Origin: Verrucomicrobiota bacterium
GTDB lineage: Bacteria; Verrucomicrobiota; Verrucomicrobiae; Limisphaerales; UBA11358
Assembly: GCA_014860005.1 (NCBI GenBank)
Contig: JACZKP010000190.1
Location: 1-45,369 of the forward strand
Direction: 5' to 3'
DNA length: 45,369 nucleotides
In this document: positions 24,876 through 32,849 of the stretch, in pieces
How positions within the stretch are numbered: position 1 is the stretch's first letter
Layout: every line of letters begins with the position of its first letter
Notes under the pieces: model-generated
Database searches by the model: none
What the model was told of the DNA's origin: nothing
Seen by the model: only the letters and a program-made list of their open reading frames with translations
Program-made: the position numbers and the translations under genes

Positions 24876-25958
24876 CTATGGTCCGCGTTTCGCCCGTGCG
24901 ATCCGTTCTGCGAGTTTTTCTTGTAGTACCGGATCATTCGTTGGTGGTACGAAGGTGTTGGTCGTGGTGTACTCAATCGCACGATCGTAAGGACTCAGTA
25001 AGCCTGCATCACGAAAACGGTAGTCCCAAATGGTTTGATTCGTTGCACCTGGCACAATGACGCTTGCTGGTTTTGTGGAGGCGATAATGGACGTAACGTT
25101 TCCCCTGCCACCCATTCGCGGCACTGTCTTGCCGTGTTCATAGTCATTACGATACCATTCGAAAGCGACTGGTATATTCCATCCCAAGAAGTTTGTTGAC
25201 CTGGTGACGACATAATGGAACCGAAGAGCGCCCTCGGGAAAATCCCATTTGAACCCTGTGGACCCACGTTTCCATAATTCTACGTTTTGATTGCCTTGAA
25301 AGATGCCATTTGTGACAGAAGCAGAAAAGAGTGAGTCGGAGGCGAACATATCCACAGTTTGTGGCAGTCCCAAGTCGTCCTGGAAAGTTAGTGTCCTGTC
25401 GGAATAGGCGAGGCTGTCAGGGGAAGTGAGGGCGCCAAAAATCATCGTCGGCACCGGCAACGGGATCAGTCGGCTCTCGCGTTTCAGATAGTCTCCGGAG
25501 CAGAACGCCAACCAAGGCATGTTATGCATCGTCGCGCCCATCGGGCATCCCATGTAAGATGGACGCGAGGAGACGGTCACACGAGAATTCCCTGATGGGA
25601 AGTTATCGTTGTAATAGACGTTGGTCCCGTCGAAGCATAACTGTGTCTTCCCACCCTCCCCAAAGCTTAAATCAATGCGCCACTCATTCGTTCCAGTGGT
25701 GCAAACCGCTAAAAAGGCCAGGTTGGTCAAGTTTGCGGGATGTTCGATGTCACCGGAGGGGAATACGAATTGCTCGAACTCTGCGGTGATTGTCACGAAA
25801 CGTTGGGTCGGTGCATTTCCCATGCTCGGCGCGACCGATCGCGAGCTTGCCGTTTCTTCCGCAGCTTGAAGCGACAGACCGAGAAACAGCATGGCCACGG
25901 TGAGCGGTCGGGTGGTGGATGCTTTGAGATTTCGGAGTTGATGACAGAATGCCTTCAT
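24876..25958 (-). CDS. Exported protein, stand-alone paralogue of the sensor domain of the adjacent sigma fusion
   Basis: This 360-residue protein has a basic N-terminus and a hydrophobic core (TVAMLFLGLSLQAAEE) ending in a likely signal-peptidase site. The mature region matches the C-terminal half of the next gene upstream on the same strand in long, clear blocks: NMPWLAFCSGDYLKRESRLI against NIPWLAFCSGTYLKREGRLI, DDLGLPQTVDMF against DALGLPRTVDLF, FHYVVTRSTNFLGW against FHYAATDWTNFFGW, and a tail TNTFVPPTNDPVLQEKLAER against TNAFASPTNDPALQEQFAKK. It starts 56 bases after the sigma fusion, so it is almost certainly in the same operon. Biochemical function is unknown. Confidence 0.8.
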   Translation of the reverse strand: MKAFCHQLRNLKASTTRPLTVAMLFLGLSLQAAEETASSRSVAPSMGNAPTQRFVTITAEFEQFVFPSGDIEHPANLTNLAFLAVCTTGTNEWRIDLSFGEGGKTQLCFDGTNVYYNDNFPSGNSRVTVSSRPSYMGCPMGATMHNMPWLAFCSGDYLKRESRLIPLPVPTMIFGALTSPDSLAYSDRTLTFQDDLGLPQTVDMFASDSLFSASVTNGIFQGNQNVELWKRGSTGFKWDFPEGALRFHYVVTRSTNFLGWNIPVAFEWYRNDYEHGKTVPRMGGRGNVTSIIASTKPASVIVPGATNQTIWDYRFRDAGLLSPYDRAIEYTTTNTFVPPTNDPVLQEKLAERIARAKRGP

Positions 25959-26014
25959 CTGGGTCGGGTGATAACTGCATGGAAGTTAGTTGAGCCGTTC
26001 ATTGTGTCAAGCCA

Positions 26015-27892
26015 TCACGGCCTGCGGCTCATCTGTCCTATCTTCTTGGCAAATTGTTCTTGAAGCGCGGGGTCGTTCGTCGGCGACGCGAAAGCATTGG
26101 TGGTTACGTAGGTAAGAGCATTGACCTTGCTCGTTGCATCTCGGAAACGCCAATCCACGATGGTCTGCTGCATGGTCGGCACGAACAGATTTCCCGGTAT
26201 GGTTGACTCGCGGATGGACTTCACTCTACCGATGCCACGACAGAACCAATCGCCATTTTGCTCATACTTCCGGCCTTCTTGGAAAAACTCGAACTTTGTT
26301 GGGAAGATCCAACCGAAGAAGTTTGTCCAATCGGTCGCAGCGTAGTGGAAGGTAAGCACGCCCTCCTCCAGTTCTGCCACGATTTTCTTCTTCCACGCCG
26401 CGTATCGGGTTCCGAAGAAGGCTTCCTCGTCGAACGCATCTTCAGAAGCTTCAAGCAGCGCTTTCGAGGTGAAGAGATCTACCGTTCGCGGGAGTCCAAG
26501 CGCGTCGTTGAAAGTCTCGGTCTGGTCGGTGTACGCGAAACGATCGCGCGTGTGGCGCAGGGTGGTGGCAGGTAGAGGAATAAGCCGTCCTTCGCGCTTT
26601 AAGTATGTTCCCGAACAAAACGCGAGCCAGGGAATATTCACGACGATGTCGCCCAGCGGATGACCGTCGAGTGACGGCCAGATGTGAATTCCGAGATTGG
26701 TCTTTGCCTGCTCGTAAGGCACGGTCCAGGCAAGCTTGTCTCTGGTTTCCTCCGCATCCGGCTCAGTGACGCGAAGACTTCTGTAAACGGTGCGACCATC
26801 AAAATGCCATTTCGATTCGCCAGTCGTGGTAAAATCATTCTCGATCCACCACTCGTTGGTTCCTGTGACGCAAACGAAAGAGAACTTCCGGAAAGATTCT
26901 CCGGTTACAATGTGGCCAGTCTCGCTCCCGGGATGGGAGGTGAATTCAACCTCCCCGGAGATTTCGACATACCGTTGCGGATCGGCTTCCACAACCTGCT
27001 CGGGTAACAGAGCCACACCCGCAAGTCGTCTGGAGATTTCACGACGCGTCACGCCCTCAACGACGGTTTCACCAGCGCTCACTTGTGCCTGCGAATCTGC
27101 CTCATTGCCTCCGTGCTTGCCAAACCACAGCCAGGTTATGGACAAGGCGGCCACAGTGAGAGTTGCCGTCACCTTTTGCAATCGCGTCAGACTCGTGAAC
27201 AACGCCAGCAACGCGAGCAGACCCGCGAAAGTCGGTGCTGCACTTCGCAAGGCTGCCTTCGTCACACGTGAAGCCGTGACGGCCGGGATGGACGCCGCTG
27301 TATGTTGCAGTGCCGCCGCCGCCGCCGCCACCGTGGCTGTCTTGTAGCCGCGTCGCTGGAAGAATTGGGACAGTTTCTCCAGCGCGGCGGCCACGCGTTT
27401 GCGCGCTGCATCTTCGCTGGTCCCGAGCGATTCTCCCACGTCGCGCAAGGACCGCCTTTCGTAATAACGCAGCAACAACGCGGTCCGGTCCTGGTCTCGA
27501 AGGGAAAGCAGCGCCTCATCCAACAGCGGGACGAGGGCGTTGAACGCGGGTTGTTCGTCCGGGTTTTTCATGGTCGTGCCCAGTTCGGCAGCGGTTTGTT
27601 CGCGGCGACGGCGGCGCAATTCGCCGCGCATCCAGGATTTGGCTTCGAGCAGGGTCGTGCGATGCAGCCAGGAAGGGAGCGAGTCGTCCGGTGCGAACTG
27701 CCACGCCTTGCGCGCAAGCACGCCGAAGACATTCTGACAGATTTCCTCCGCCGCGCCGTCGTCCGTGACTTTGCGCCGCGCGGTGGCATAGACGAGATCG
27801 AGATGCCGGCGGGTGACGGCGGCGAACGCCTGCTGATCGCTCTGCCGGGCAAACGCCCGCAACAATGCAAAATCCGATCGCCCTACGCTCAT
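26015..27892 (-). CDS. Membrane-tethered ECF-type sigma factor fused to an extracytoplasmic domain
   Basis: From ATG 27892 the protein has 625 residues. Residues 1-185 form a sigma-70-type factor of the ECF group: region 2 (FARQSDQQAFAAVTRRHLDL, EEICQNVFGVLARKAW) and region 4 (LLSLRDQDRTALLLRYYERR, SLRDVGESLGTSEDAARKRV). An Ala-rich linker leads to one membrane helix (about 241-257), then a basic stop. Residues about 300-625 form the same beta-rich exported domain as the gene at 24876. The fusion would place a transcription factor inside and its sensor outside; how the sigma part is released (proteolysis or direct signalling) is not visible. Two or three sensor paralogues follow. It heads the operon. 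Confidence 0.85.
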   Translation of the reverse strand: MSVGRSDFALLRAFARQSDQQAFAAVTRRHLDLVYATARRKVTDDGAAEEICQNVFGVLARKAWQFAPDDSLPSWLHRTTLLEAKSWMRGELRRRRREQTAAELGTTMKNPDEQPAFNALVPLLDEALLSLRDQDRTALLLRYYERRSLRDVGESLGTSEDAARKRVAAALEKLSQFFQRRGYKTATVAAAAAALQHTAASIPAVTASRVTKAALRSAAPTFAGLLALLALFTSLTRLQKVTATLTVAALSITWLWFGKHGGNEADSQAQVSAGETVVEGVTRREISRRLAGVALLPEQVVEADPQRYVEISGEVEFTSHPGSETGHIVTGESFRKFSFVCVTGTNEWWIENDFTTTGESKWHFDGRTVYRSLRVTEPDAEETRDKLAWTVPYEQAKTNLGIHIWPSLDGHPLGDIVVNIPWLAFCSGTYLKREGRLIPLPATTLRHTRDRFAYTDQTETFNDALGLPRTVDLFTSKALLEASEDAFDEEAFFGTRYAAWKKKIVAELEEGVLTFHYAATDWTNFFGWIFPTKFEFFQEGRKYEQNGDWFCRGIGRVKSIRESTIPGNLFVPTMQQTIVDWRFRDATSKVNALTYVTTNAFASPTNDPALQEQFAKKIGQMSRRP

Positions 27893-27944
27893 ATTCAACC
27901 CACAAGCTGCCGCTCGCGGGACAAACCGGAAATGATTTTTTTAG
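27893..27944 (-). promoter_or_regulatory. Conserved leader of sigma fusion gene 1
   Basis: On the minus strand an A-run (27942-27936), TTTCCGG (27932-27926) and GGCAGC (27911-27906) precede the ATG. The same three blocks occur before the second sigma fusion at 30775-30813 with identical distances: 14 bases between TTTYCGG and GGCAGC, and 10 bases between the starts of the T-run and CCG on the plus strand. Such spacing suits a promoter or operator recognised by the sigma factors themselves. Confidence 0.5.
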
Positions 27945-28019
27945 CATCGCCAAAGAGGTTGGCGTCAGACTCGCGGTCGGCCGGTGGAAATTGATTCTCC
28001 TCGTCACCTGTTTCTCGAA

Positions 28020-28096
28020 CATCATTCTGCCATTCTGTCATTCCTCAAACCGGCCGGGCAAAAACGAGAGTCAGAATGATTGAGGGCAGAATGATG
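28020..28096. repeat. Inverted repeat of the GGCAGAATGAT family, possible terminator
   Basis: CATCATTCTGCC (28020-28031) and GGCAGAATGATG (28085-28096) are perfect 12-bp inverted arms. Each is doubled internally by a similar unit (CATTCTGTCATTC and CAGAATGATTGAG). It lies just downstream of the last gene of the second sigma operon, so it could stop transcription there. Related units occur at 37947-38030, 39719-39801 and 41665-41854. Confidence 0.65.
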
Positions 28097-28126
28097 GGAG
28101 CGGGCTGCTGCAAAGACTGGCTGTGT

Positions 28127-29077
28127 TCAGCGAGTCTCGGCCTTTTCGCGAAACGTCTTTGGCAATTCGAAACCTTCGTGGGCCGCCAGATCCGGCCAAC
28201 CGTTCGGGAACAGCGGCTTGAAGGCCTGGGGGAAAGGTTGCCATGGGGCAACAACCGCGGTCATGTCATCGCCCGCCTGTTTGATGGTGAAGAGCAATTG
28301 GCCGTCGGTCCCGGCAGGGTAGCGATTCACCGTCAACGTGGTTGAATCATCACGGTCGGCTTTCAGTCCGACCCCGTCATCGAGCATTCCGGCATCCCAC
28401 ATCCATGAATAGGCGTAAGGCCCCTCCATCAACTCACCACGCTCAAGTCCGAGCGTCGCCAGAATACCGCTCACAAATGCGTTGCTTCGACTCTGGGAAA
28501 ACTCAGCGTCTTTCGGCAACGAATACCTGGCCAGCACATCCCCGGATGGTTCTTCACGCTGCGCGTGCGCGATCACCCAGGCTGTATGTTCGGTGCGCAG
28601 TCGTTCGGCGAGCGCTTCAATGGCGACTTGTTCCTCCGGGGTGATCGCCAGCGTCCCCCGCGCCGCTTCGGTCAGTTTCACCCCCTTGATGCCGGTCAAA
28701 GAGATGCCCGGCAAGGATTGCTTGCTGACGATGAGATAATCGCCGGTGGTGTTCCAGTTGAACCCCAGTTCGGCCAACAACTGTTCGCTTTCCGCGGGGG
28801 AAAGATCGTTCAATGCCGCGCCAGAAAGGACTTTTTCCGCGAGCACCGAAAGCGCGGGTCGTGTTGGTTGTGCCGCAAGGAGCTGCCGGGTTTCACGCAC
28901 GCGTTCGAGCACTTGTTGTTGCTCGAAATAGAGTTGAGCAAGCTGTTGGGTTTGCATTTGCCAGGCCGTCGTCCGGATGGCGGCTTCCCGCTTGGTTTCT
29001 GTCGTTGCGTTGCGCAGGGCGCAGAAGACGGTGGTTCCCGCAACGAGAATAACGATTGCGAGGAGGGCGCGTTTCAT
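28127..29077 (-). CDS. Membrane-anchored or exported partner of sigma fusion 2
   Basis: From ATG 29077 the protein has 316 residues; the start overlaps the sigma gene stop by 4 bases (ATGA), so the two are translationally coupled. An N-terminal hydrophobic segment (MKRALLAIVILVAGTTVF) is followed by a coiled-coil stretch (about 40-75: LAQLYFEQQQVLERVRETRQ) and a globular C-terminal region. LAITPEEQVAIEALAERLR and YSLPKDA recall LLGLTPAERELAEAALQKH and YSSLPRDA in the sensor half of the sigma fusion, suggesting a shared domain. I cannot name the family. It ends at 28127 before an inverted repeat. Confidence 0.75.
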   Translation of the reverse strand: MKRALLAIVILVAGTTVFCALRNATTETKREAAIRTTAWQMQTQQLAQLYFEQQQVLERVRETRQLLAAQPTRPALSVLAEKVLSGAALNDLSPAESEQLLAELGFNWNTTGDYLIVSKQSLPGISLTGIKGVKLTEAARGTLAITPEEQVAIEALAERLRTEHTAWVIAHAQREEPSGDVLARYSLPKDAEFSQSRSNAFVSGILATLGLERGELMEGPYAYSWMWDAGMLDDGVGLKADRDDSTTLTVNRYPAGTDGQLLFTIKQAGDDMTAVVAPWQPFPQAFKPLFPNGWPDLAAHEGFELPKTFREKAETR

Positions 29078-30765
29078 TGGTCGCCTTTCGGTTGCAGTCG
29101 GGCTTCGGCCTGCTGCCGAATCCACGCCAACGCCGGCCGGGTCAACGCAGCGGGGAAATCTTGCACATGCAGCTCCTCTTCGAGGGTGCCGCCAAACGGC
29201 AATTCCGCACCCGGCAGGAAAAGCTCCAACGCCAGGCCGCGAGGACCAAATGAGGAGCGTTGCGTTCGCCAACCATAATAGGCCATCAATTTGCCATCCT
29301 GGTCCCGAATCGAAACCGCCATTTCTTGTCCCTGGTCCCCGGCATCCAGGTGCAGGAGGCGTCGGAGCGTATGAGTGCCGTAAGATTTCGACTGTTCCCC
29401 CAGCAGCGGCCAGCGCTCGCCGCCGAGGACCGTCTGGAGAGTCACCTGCAATTCTTCCGCGCTTTGCTTCACCGCATCGCCCAGCGCGGGCAGGGCGAAC
29501 ACCTGACTTGCGACCGCGTCCCTGGGCAGACTGGAGTAGCTCCGGCTGTTGGTTTCGTATCGGCTCGACTCCATCAAGCTGTCCATCGCAGCGAGATGTT
29601 TCTGCAAGGCCGCCTCCGCCAGCTCACGCTCTGCTGGCGTCAACCCCAGCAACTCGCGCGCTTCCCGTTTGATCACGCCGGGTTGCGTGATCGGCAGAGA
29701 AACGGTCAACTGCGGCAGAATCGCCTTCGGAATTCGCACGAACGGCAGGTCGGCCGGCCATTGATAATCCGCGGTCAAAAGGCGGACCCGCACCCGCTCT
29801 TTCCACCCAGCGAATTTTTGCTCCGTCTCCGCACTGCGGGCCGCTGCGGTGCGGGCGTTGGCCAACGAATCGTCCAGTCGCGCTGCGGATGCCTTTAGCC
29901 GTTGGATTTCGGTTTGGACCCGATTGAATTCATACTGCGCGGCCGCAAGTTGGGTGTCCGTCTGCGCCAGCGCGGTCTCCGTTTCGCGATGTTCACGCAA
30001 TTGCCACGCTACCGGCCCGGCGGCAATCGCCACGCAAAGCGCCGCCGTTTGCATTTTGGTCAGGCTGGCAAACCGCGCGAACAAAACAGTCAAACCCGCC
30101 AGCGCGGGCGGTGCCGCCTGCAACGCGGCACTCACCACGGCGCTCGTGGTCGCCGCCGATGCAGATGCGGCGGTGTGGTGCAGCGCCGCCATGGCCGCTG
30201 CAACCGTCGCGGTTTTGAATCCACGGCGTTGGAAGAAATCCGAAAGCTTCTCCAACGCACTCTGCACGCGCTTCTGAGCAGTGTCTTCGCCGACGCCGAG
30301 GGACGCGCCCACGTCGCGCAGCGACTGGCTCTCGTAGAAACGTAGCAGCAGCGCGGTGCGATCCTTTTCGCGCAGTGAAAGCAACGCTTCGTCCAGCAGC
30401 GGCACGAGCGCGTTGAATGCGGGTTGTTCGTCGGGGGTTTTCATGGTCGTGCCGAGTTCGGCGGCGGTTTGCTCGCGTCGTCGTCGTCGCAGTTCGCCAC
30501 GCAGCCAGGATTTGGATTCGAGCAAGGCCGTTTTGTGCAGCCATGCCGGTAATGAATCGTCCGGGGCGAACTGCCAGGCTTTACCGGCCAGCGCGGTGAA
30601 AACGTTCTGCGCGACCTCTTGCGAGCCGTGTGAGTCCGCCAATTTACGGAGCGCGGTGGCGAAGACGAGATCGAGATGGCGGCGCACCAGATCGGCGAAG
30701 GCGCTTTGCTCGCCGTGGCGAACGAAACGTTGCAGCAACTCGAAATCGGTTCGGCGCTCGTTCAT
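29074..30765 (-). CDS. Membrane-tethered ECF-type sigma factor fused to a coiled-coil extracytoplasmic domain
   Basis: The protein has 563 residues from ATG 30765; another ATG three codons earlier is possible, but the shared leader favours this one. Residues 1-182 are an ECF-type sigma factor nearly identical in layout to the one at 26015: SAFADLVRRHLDLVFATALR (region 2) and LLSLREKDRTALLLRFYESQ with VGASLGVGEDTAQKRVQSAL (region 4). A linker leads to a membrane helix (about 238-255), then a long coiled coil (about 260-315, ALAQTDTQLAAAQYEFNRVQ) and a globular domain of about 240 residues. The sigma part is inside, the sensor outside. An overlapping partner gene follows. Its sensor is unrelated in sequence to that of the first fusion. 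Confidence 0.84.
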   Translation of the reverse strand: MNERRTDFELLQRFVRHGEQSAFADLVRRHLDLVFATALRKLADSHGSQEVAQNVFTALAGKAWQFAPDDSLPAWLHKTALLESKSWLRGELRRRRREQTAAELGTTMKTPDEQPAFNALVPLLDEALLSLREKDRTALLLRFYESQSLRDVGASLGVGEDTAQKRVQSALEKLSDFFQRRGFKTATVAAAMAALHHTAASASAATTSAVVSAALQAAPPALAGLTVLFARFASLTKMQTAALCVAIAAGPVAWQLREHRETETALAQTDTQLAAAQYEFNRVQTEIQRLKASAARLDDSLANARTAAARSAETEQKFAGWKERVRVRLLTADYQWPADLPFVRIPKAILPQLTVSLPITQPGVIKREARELLGLTPAERELAEAALQKHLAAMDSLMESSRYETNSRSYSSLPRDAVASQVFALPALGDAVKQSAEELQVTLQTVLGGERWPLLGEQSKSYGTHTLRRLLHLDAGDQGQEMAVSIRDQDGKLMAYYGWRTQRSSFGPRGLALELFLPGAELPFGGTLEEELHVQDFPAALTRPALAWIRQQAEARLQPKGDQ

Positions 30766-30774
30766 TTCACCCAT

Positions 30775-30813
30775 AGGCTGCCGCCGAAGTAACGAATCCG
30801 AAAACTATTTTTG
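30775..30813 (-). promoter_or_regulatory. Conserved leader of sigma fusion gene 2
   Basis: On the minus strand an A-run (30812-30808), TTTTCGG (30804-30798) and GGCAGC (30783-30778) match the leader of the first sigma fusion in sequence and spacing. The last bases before the start are also alike (TGGGTGAA-ATG against TGGGTTGAAT-ATG), which supports starting this gene at 30765. Confidence 0.5.
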
Positions 30814-30895
30814 CAGCAGGGGAACGATCGGCAAAGGAATAATCCCTACGAAGTTCCCCCTCATTTGGCCTGGAGACTCGCCATGAACTTGGCCG

Positions 30896-30966
30896 CGGAG
30901 CGCGGACCGCTGAGTCCGCGCGAACCGATGGGAACGGAACTGGCGGACAAGGCTGTCCGCGCTCCG
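30896..30966. repeat. Nested palindromic repeat in the 433-base gap 30775-31207
   Basis: CGGAGCGCGGAC (30896-30907) pairs perfectly with GTCCGCGCTCCG (30955-30966). Inside are two further hairpins: GCGCGGAC/GTCCGCGC (30900-30921) and GCGGACA/TGTCCGC (30943-30960). The gap between the sigma fusion and the next gene holds this, a second palindrome at 31020 and the leader blocks; no coding region was recognised in the rest. Confidence 0.7.
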
Positions 30967-31019
30967 GGGGTCACGGTCCCGATACGCGATTCGGAAATCG
31001 TGGAGACTCCCACTGAACC

Positions 31020-31084
31020 GGAGCGCCGGCTTGGAGCCGGCTTTGCAGGGGCAACGCGAAAAGCCCGTCACAGACCGGCGCTCC
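31020..31084. repeat. Second nested palindrome, same style
   Basis: GGAGCGCCGG (31020-31029) pairs with CCGGCGCTCC (31075-31084), and a GCCGGC-ttgga-GCCGGC hairpin (31025-31041) sits inside. The outer arms begin with GGAGCGC like those of the preceding repeat, so both may belong to one family. Confidence 0.65.
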
Positions 31085-31207
31085 ACCCCCCATGGTTCCG
31101 GGGTTCAAAGCACGAAGTGCCGTTTCGGAGAAATCTCTCCGCATTTCTCCGCTGTTCATTCCCCTTGCCTTGCCGTTACGGGCCGGCATCGAAATCGGTG
31201 GGCGGCT

Positions 31208-32056
31208 TCAGCCTCCAAAGTCAGCCATCACCGGCAGGTGATCGCTGAGGGCAAAAGAGCGTTCGTCCGCCGGATTCGTGCGGAAGTTGCCCTCGAACAG
31301 CACCCGGGCTGAACTGAACCGGCGCGACAGCGCTGAGTTCGCCCAAATGTAATCAATACGGTGTCTTGGCCTGGTACTGGGGATCGTGTAATCGGACTGA
31401 CCACCCTCCCGCTCACAGGTGTCAACGAGACCCGCAGCCTTCCAACGCGCGTATTCCGGTCCGTCGGGACGGTGATTGAGATCGCCCTGAAACAGCACCG
31501 GCGCGTCGCCCGCCAGATCCGTAGCCATCACCTCCAGCGCCGCGGTGACTTCGCGCGCCCGCACCTCTGCATTGCTCGGGTGGAGGTGCGCGCTGTAAAC
31601 CGTGAGTCGCCGTCCATTCATCTCCAACACCGCCCGTCCCCAATGCCGGGTAAACAGATCGGATGGCCGCGGCCCCTGCTTCAGCGGGCAGTTCTGTGAT
31701 TCAACAATCTTGAACCGCGAGATCACCGCGCCTGGAAATCCGCCGGGGAAATAGGTATGATGCCGGCCCATCGCCCGCGCAATGTCCGCCACCTTTTCCT
31801 CCGTGGGCGACTCCTGGAAAGTCACGATGTCCGGATCATAAAGTGCCAGTTCCAAGGCCATGCGTTCGACCATCTGGGGGCGGGCGCGTTGGAGCGCCGC
31901 GCGGTTGCCGTCTGTCTCGGGATAGCCTTTGCAGGCCAGTATGTTGTAGGTGATGGTGCGCAGACCCGGCCAAGGTGTCTGCGCGCCGGAGATGCGGGGT
32001 AGCAGGGCCGTGCCAACCAGTGCGGTGCTTGCCAGAATAAATGTGCGTCGGTTCAT
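31208..32056 (-). CDS. Exported endonuclease/exonuclease/phosphatase family hydrolase
   Basis: This 282-residue protein has a signal peptide beginning MNRRTFILASTALVG; the twin arginine suggests Tat export but the consensus is incomplete. The mature part has the EEP-fold motifs TYNILACKG, FQESPTEE (catalytic glutamate), YSAHLHP, FQGDLNHRPDG and, near the end, ALSDHLPVMADF with the catalytic SDH. Such metal-dependent phosphoesterases cleave nucleic acids, sugar phosphates or phosphoinositide-like compounds; the substrate is open. It lies 72 bases after the coiled-coil gene on the same strand. Confidence 0.87.
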   Translation of the reverse strand: MNRRTFILASTALVGTALLPRISGAQTPWPGLRTITYNILACKGYPETDGNRAALQRARPQMVERMALELALYDPDIVTFQESPTEEKVADIARAMGRHHTYFPGGFPGAVISRFKIVESQNCPLKQGPRPSDLFTRHWGRAVLEMNGRRLTVYSAHLHPSNAEVRAREVTAALEVMATDLAGDAPVLFQGDLNHRPDGPEYARWKAAGLVDTCEREGGQSDYTIPSTRPRHRIDYIWANSALSRRFSSARVLFEGNFRTNPADERSFALSDHLPVMADFGG

Positions 32057-32128
32057 AAAGCAGGTTCGGTGTGCGGCCAGCGTAGCCCCACCGCGGTTCG
32101 GGGAGCAAGGATTGAGGCAACTCTCGGC

Positions 32129-32782
32129 CTACCGCGAAACCGGGAGGGTCGCGTCAAACTGTTCCGCAGCCAGCTTCATCTCCAGGATTCGCCCAAAGCG
32201 CTGCGCTTCCTCATAAGAGCGGCGCGCGTCGAAGAACGCACGATACGGCACCAGCCTTGAATCGTAAGCCGCCGCCGGATCGTTCAGTGTTGCGATTTCA
32301 TCCGGGACGCCCAGCGAAACCCGTAGCGCGTCCAGTTGATCAAGGGCGGATCTCAGCTTGTGTTGCTGCTCTTCGTACCGCTCCTTCAAGATGACAAAAT
32401 TAGCCTCCGCGCGCAGTCGGCGTTGCTCGGGTGACTCAGCGGGGATCACTGGTAGTTGGCCCTGAACCATGGCCAACGCGTTGGACTGCTGATGCAGCAT
32501 CGCCAGCAGCATTGCCAGAATCCGATTCAGAGGTTCATTGATGGCGTCCGTTGCGATTGCCGCCGGCGTGACAACGGAAGAATGAAGCTCCAACTCGGCG
32601 AGCCGCAGCCGCAACTCCGCCAGAAGTTGGTTTTGCGATTCGATTTGCCCTCGCAACTCGCTTAATGAGTCTTGCGTTTCAGTGGATGAAACCTGAGCTC
32701 GGGTGCGGTCCTTCCAATGGACGGTCGCCATGAGCACCAGCGCGGCTGCCAGCAGGACAAACGTTGCTCTTGAGATGTTCAT
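32129..32782 (-). CDS. Membrane-anchored coiled-coil protein of unknown function
   Basis: This 217-residue protein has an N-terminal membrane anchor (about 7-22, FVLLAAALVLMATVHW) followed by a long helical region with heptads (about 35-70, LSELRGQIESQNQLLAELRL) and a second helical block (about 125-165). No catalytic motif is seen. Its position between the SpmAB fusion and the exported hydrolase, all on the minus strand, suggests an operon, but the functional link is unknown. Confidence 0.68.
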   Translation of the reverse strand: MNISRATFVLLAAALVLMATVHWKDRTRAQVSSTETQDSLSELRGQIESQNQLLAELRLRLAELELHSSVVTPAAIATDAINEPLNRILAMLLAMLHQQSNALAMVQGQLPVIPAESPEQRRLRAEANFVILKERYEEQQHKLRSALDQLDALRVSLGVPDEIATLNDPAAAYDSRLVPYRAFFDARRSYEEAQRFGRILEMKLAAEQFDATLPVSR

Positions 32783-32849
32783 AATGGGCCTTTCTTTATG
32801 AAATAGACCCGTCGCTGCGACCCGCGTTCAAAGTCTGGATCACCGGTTG

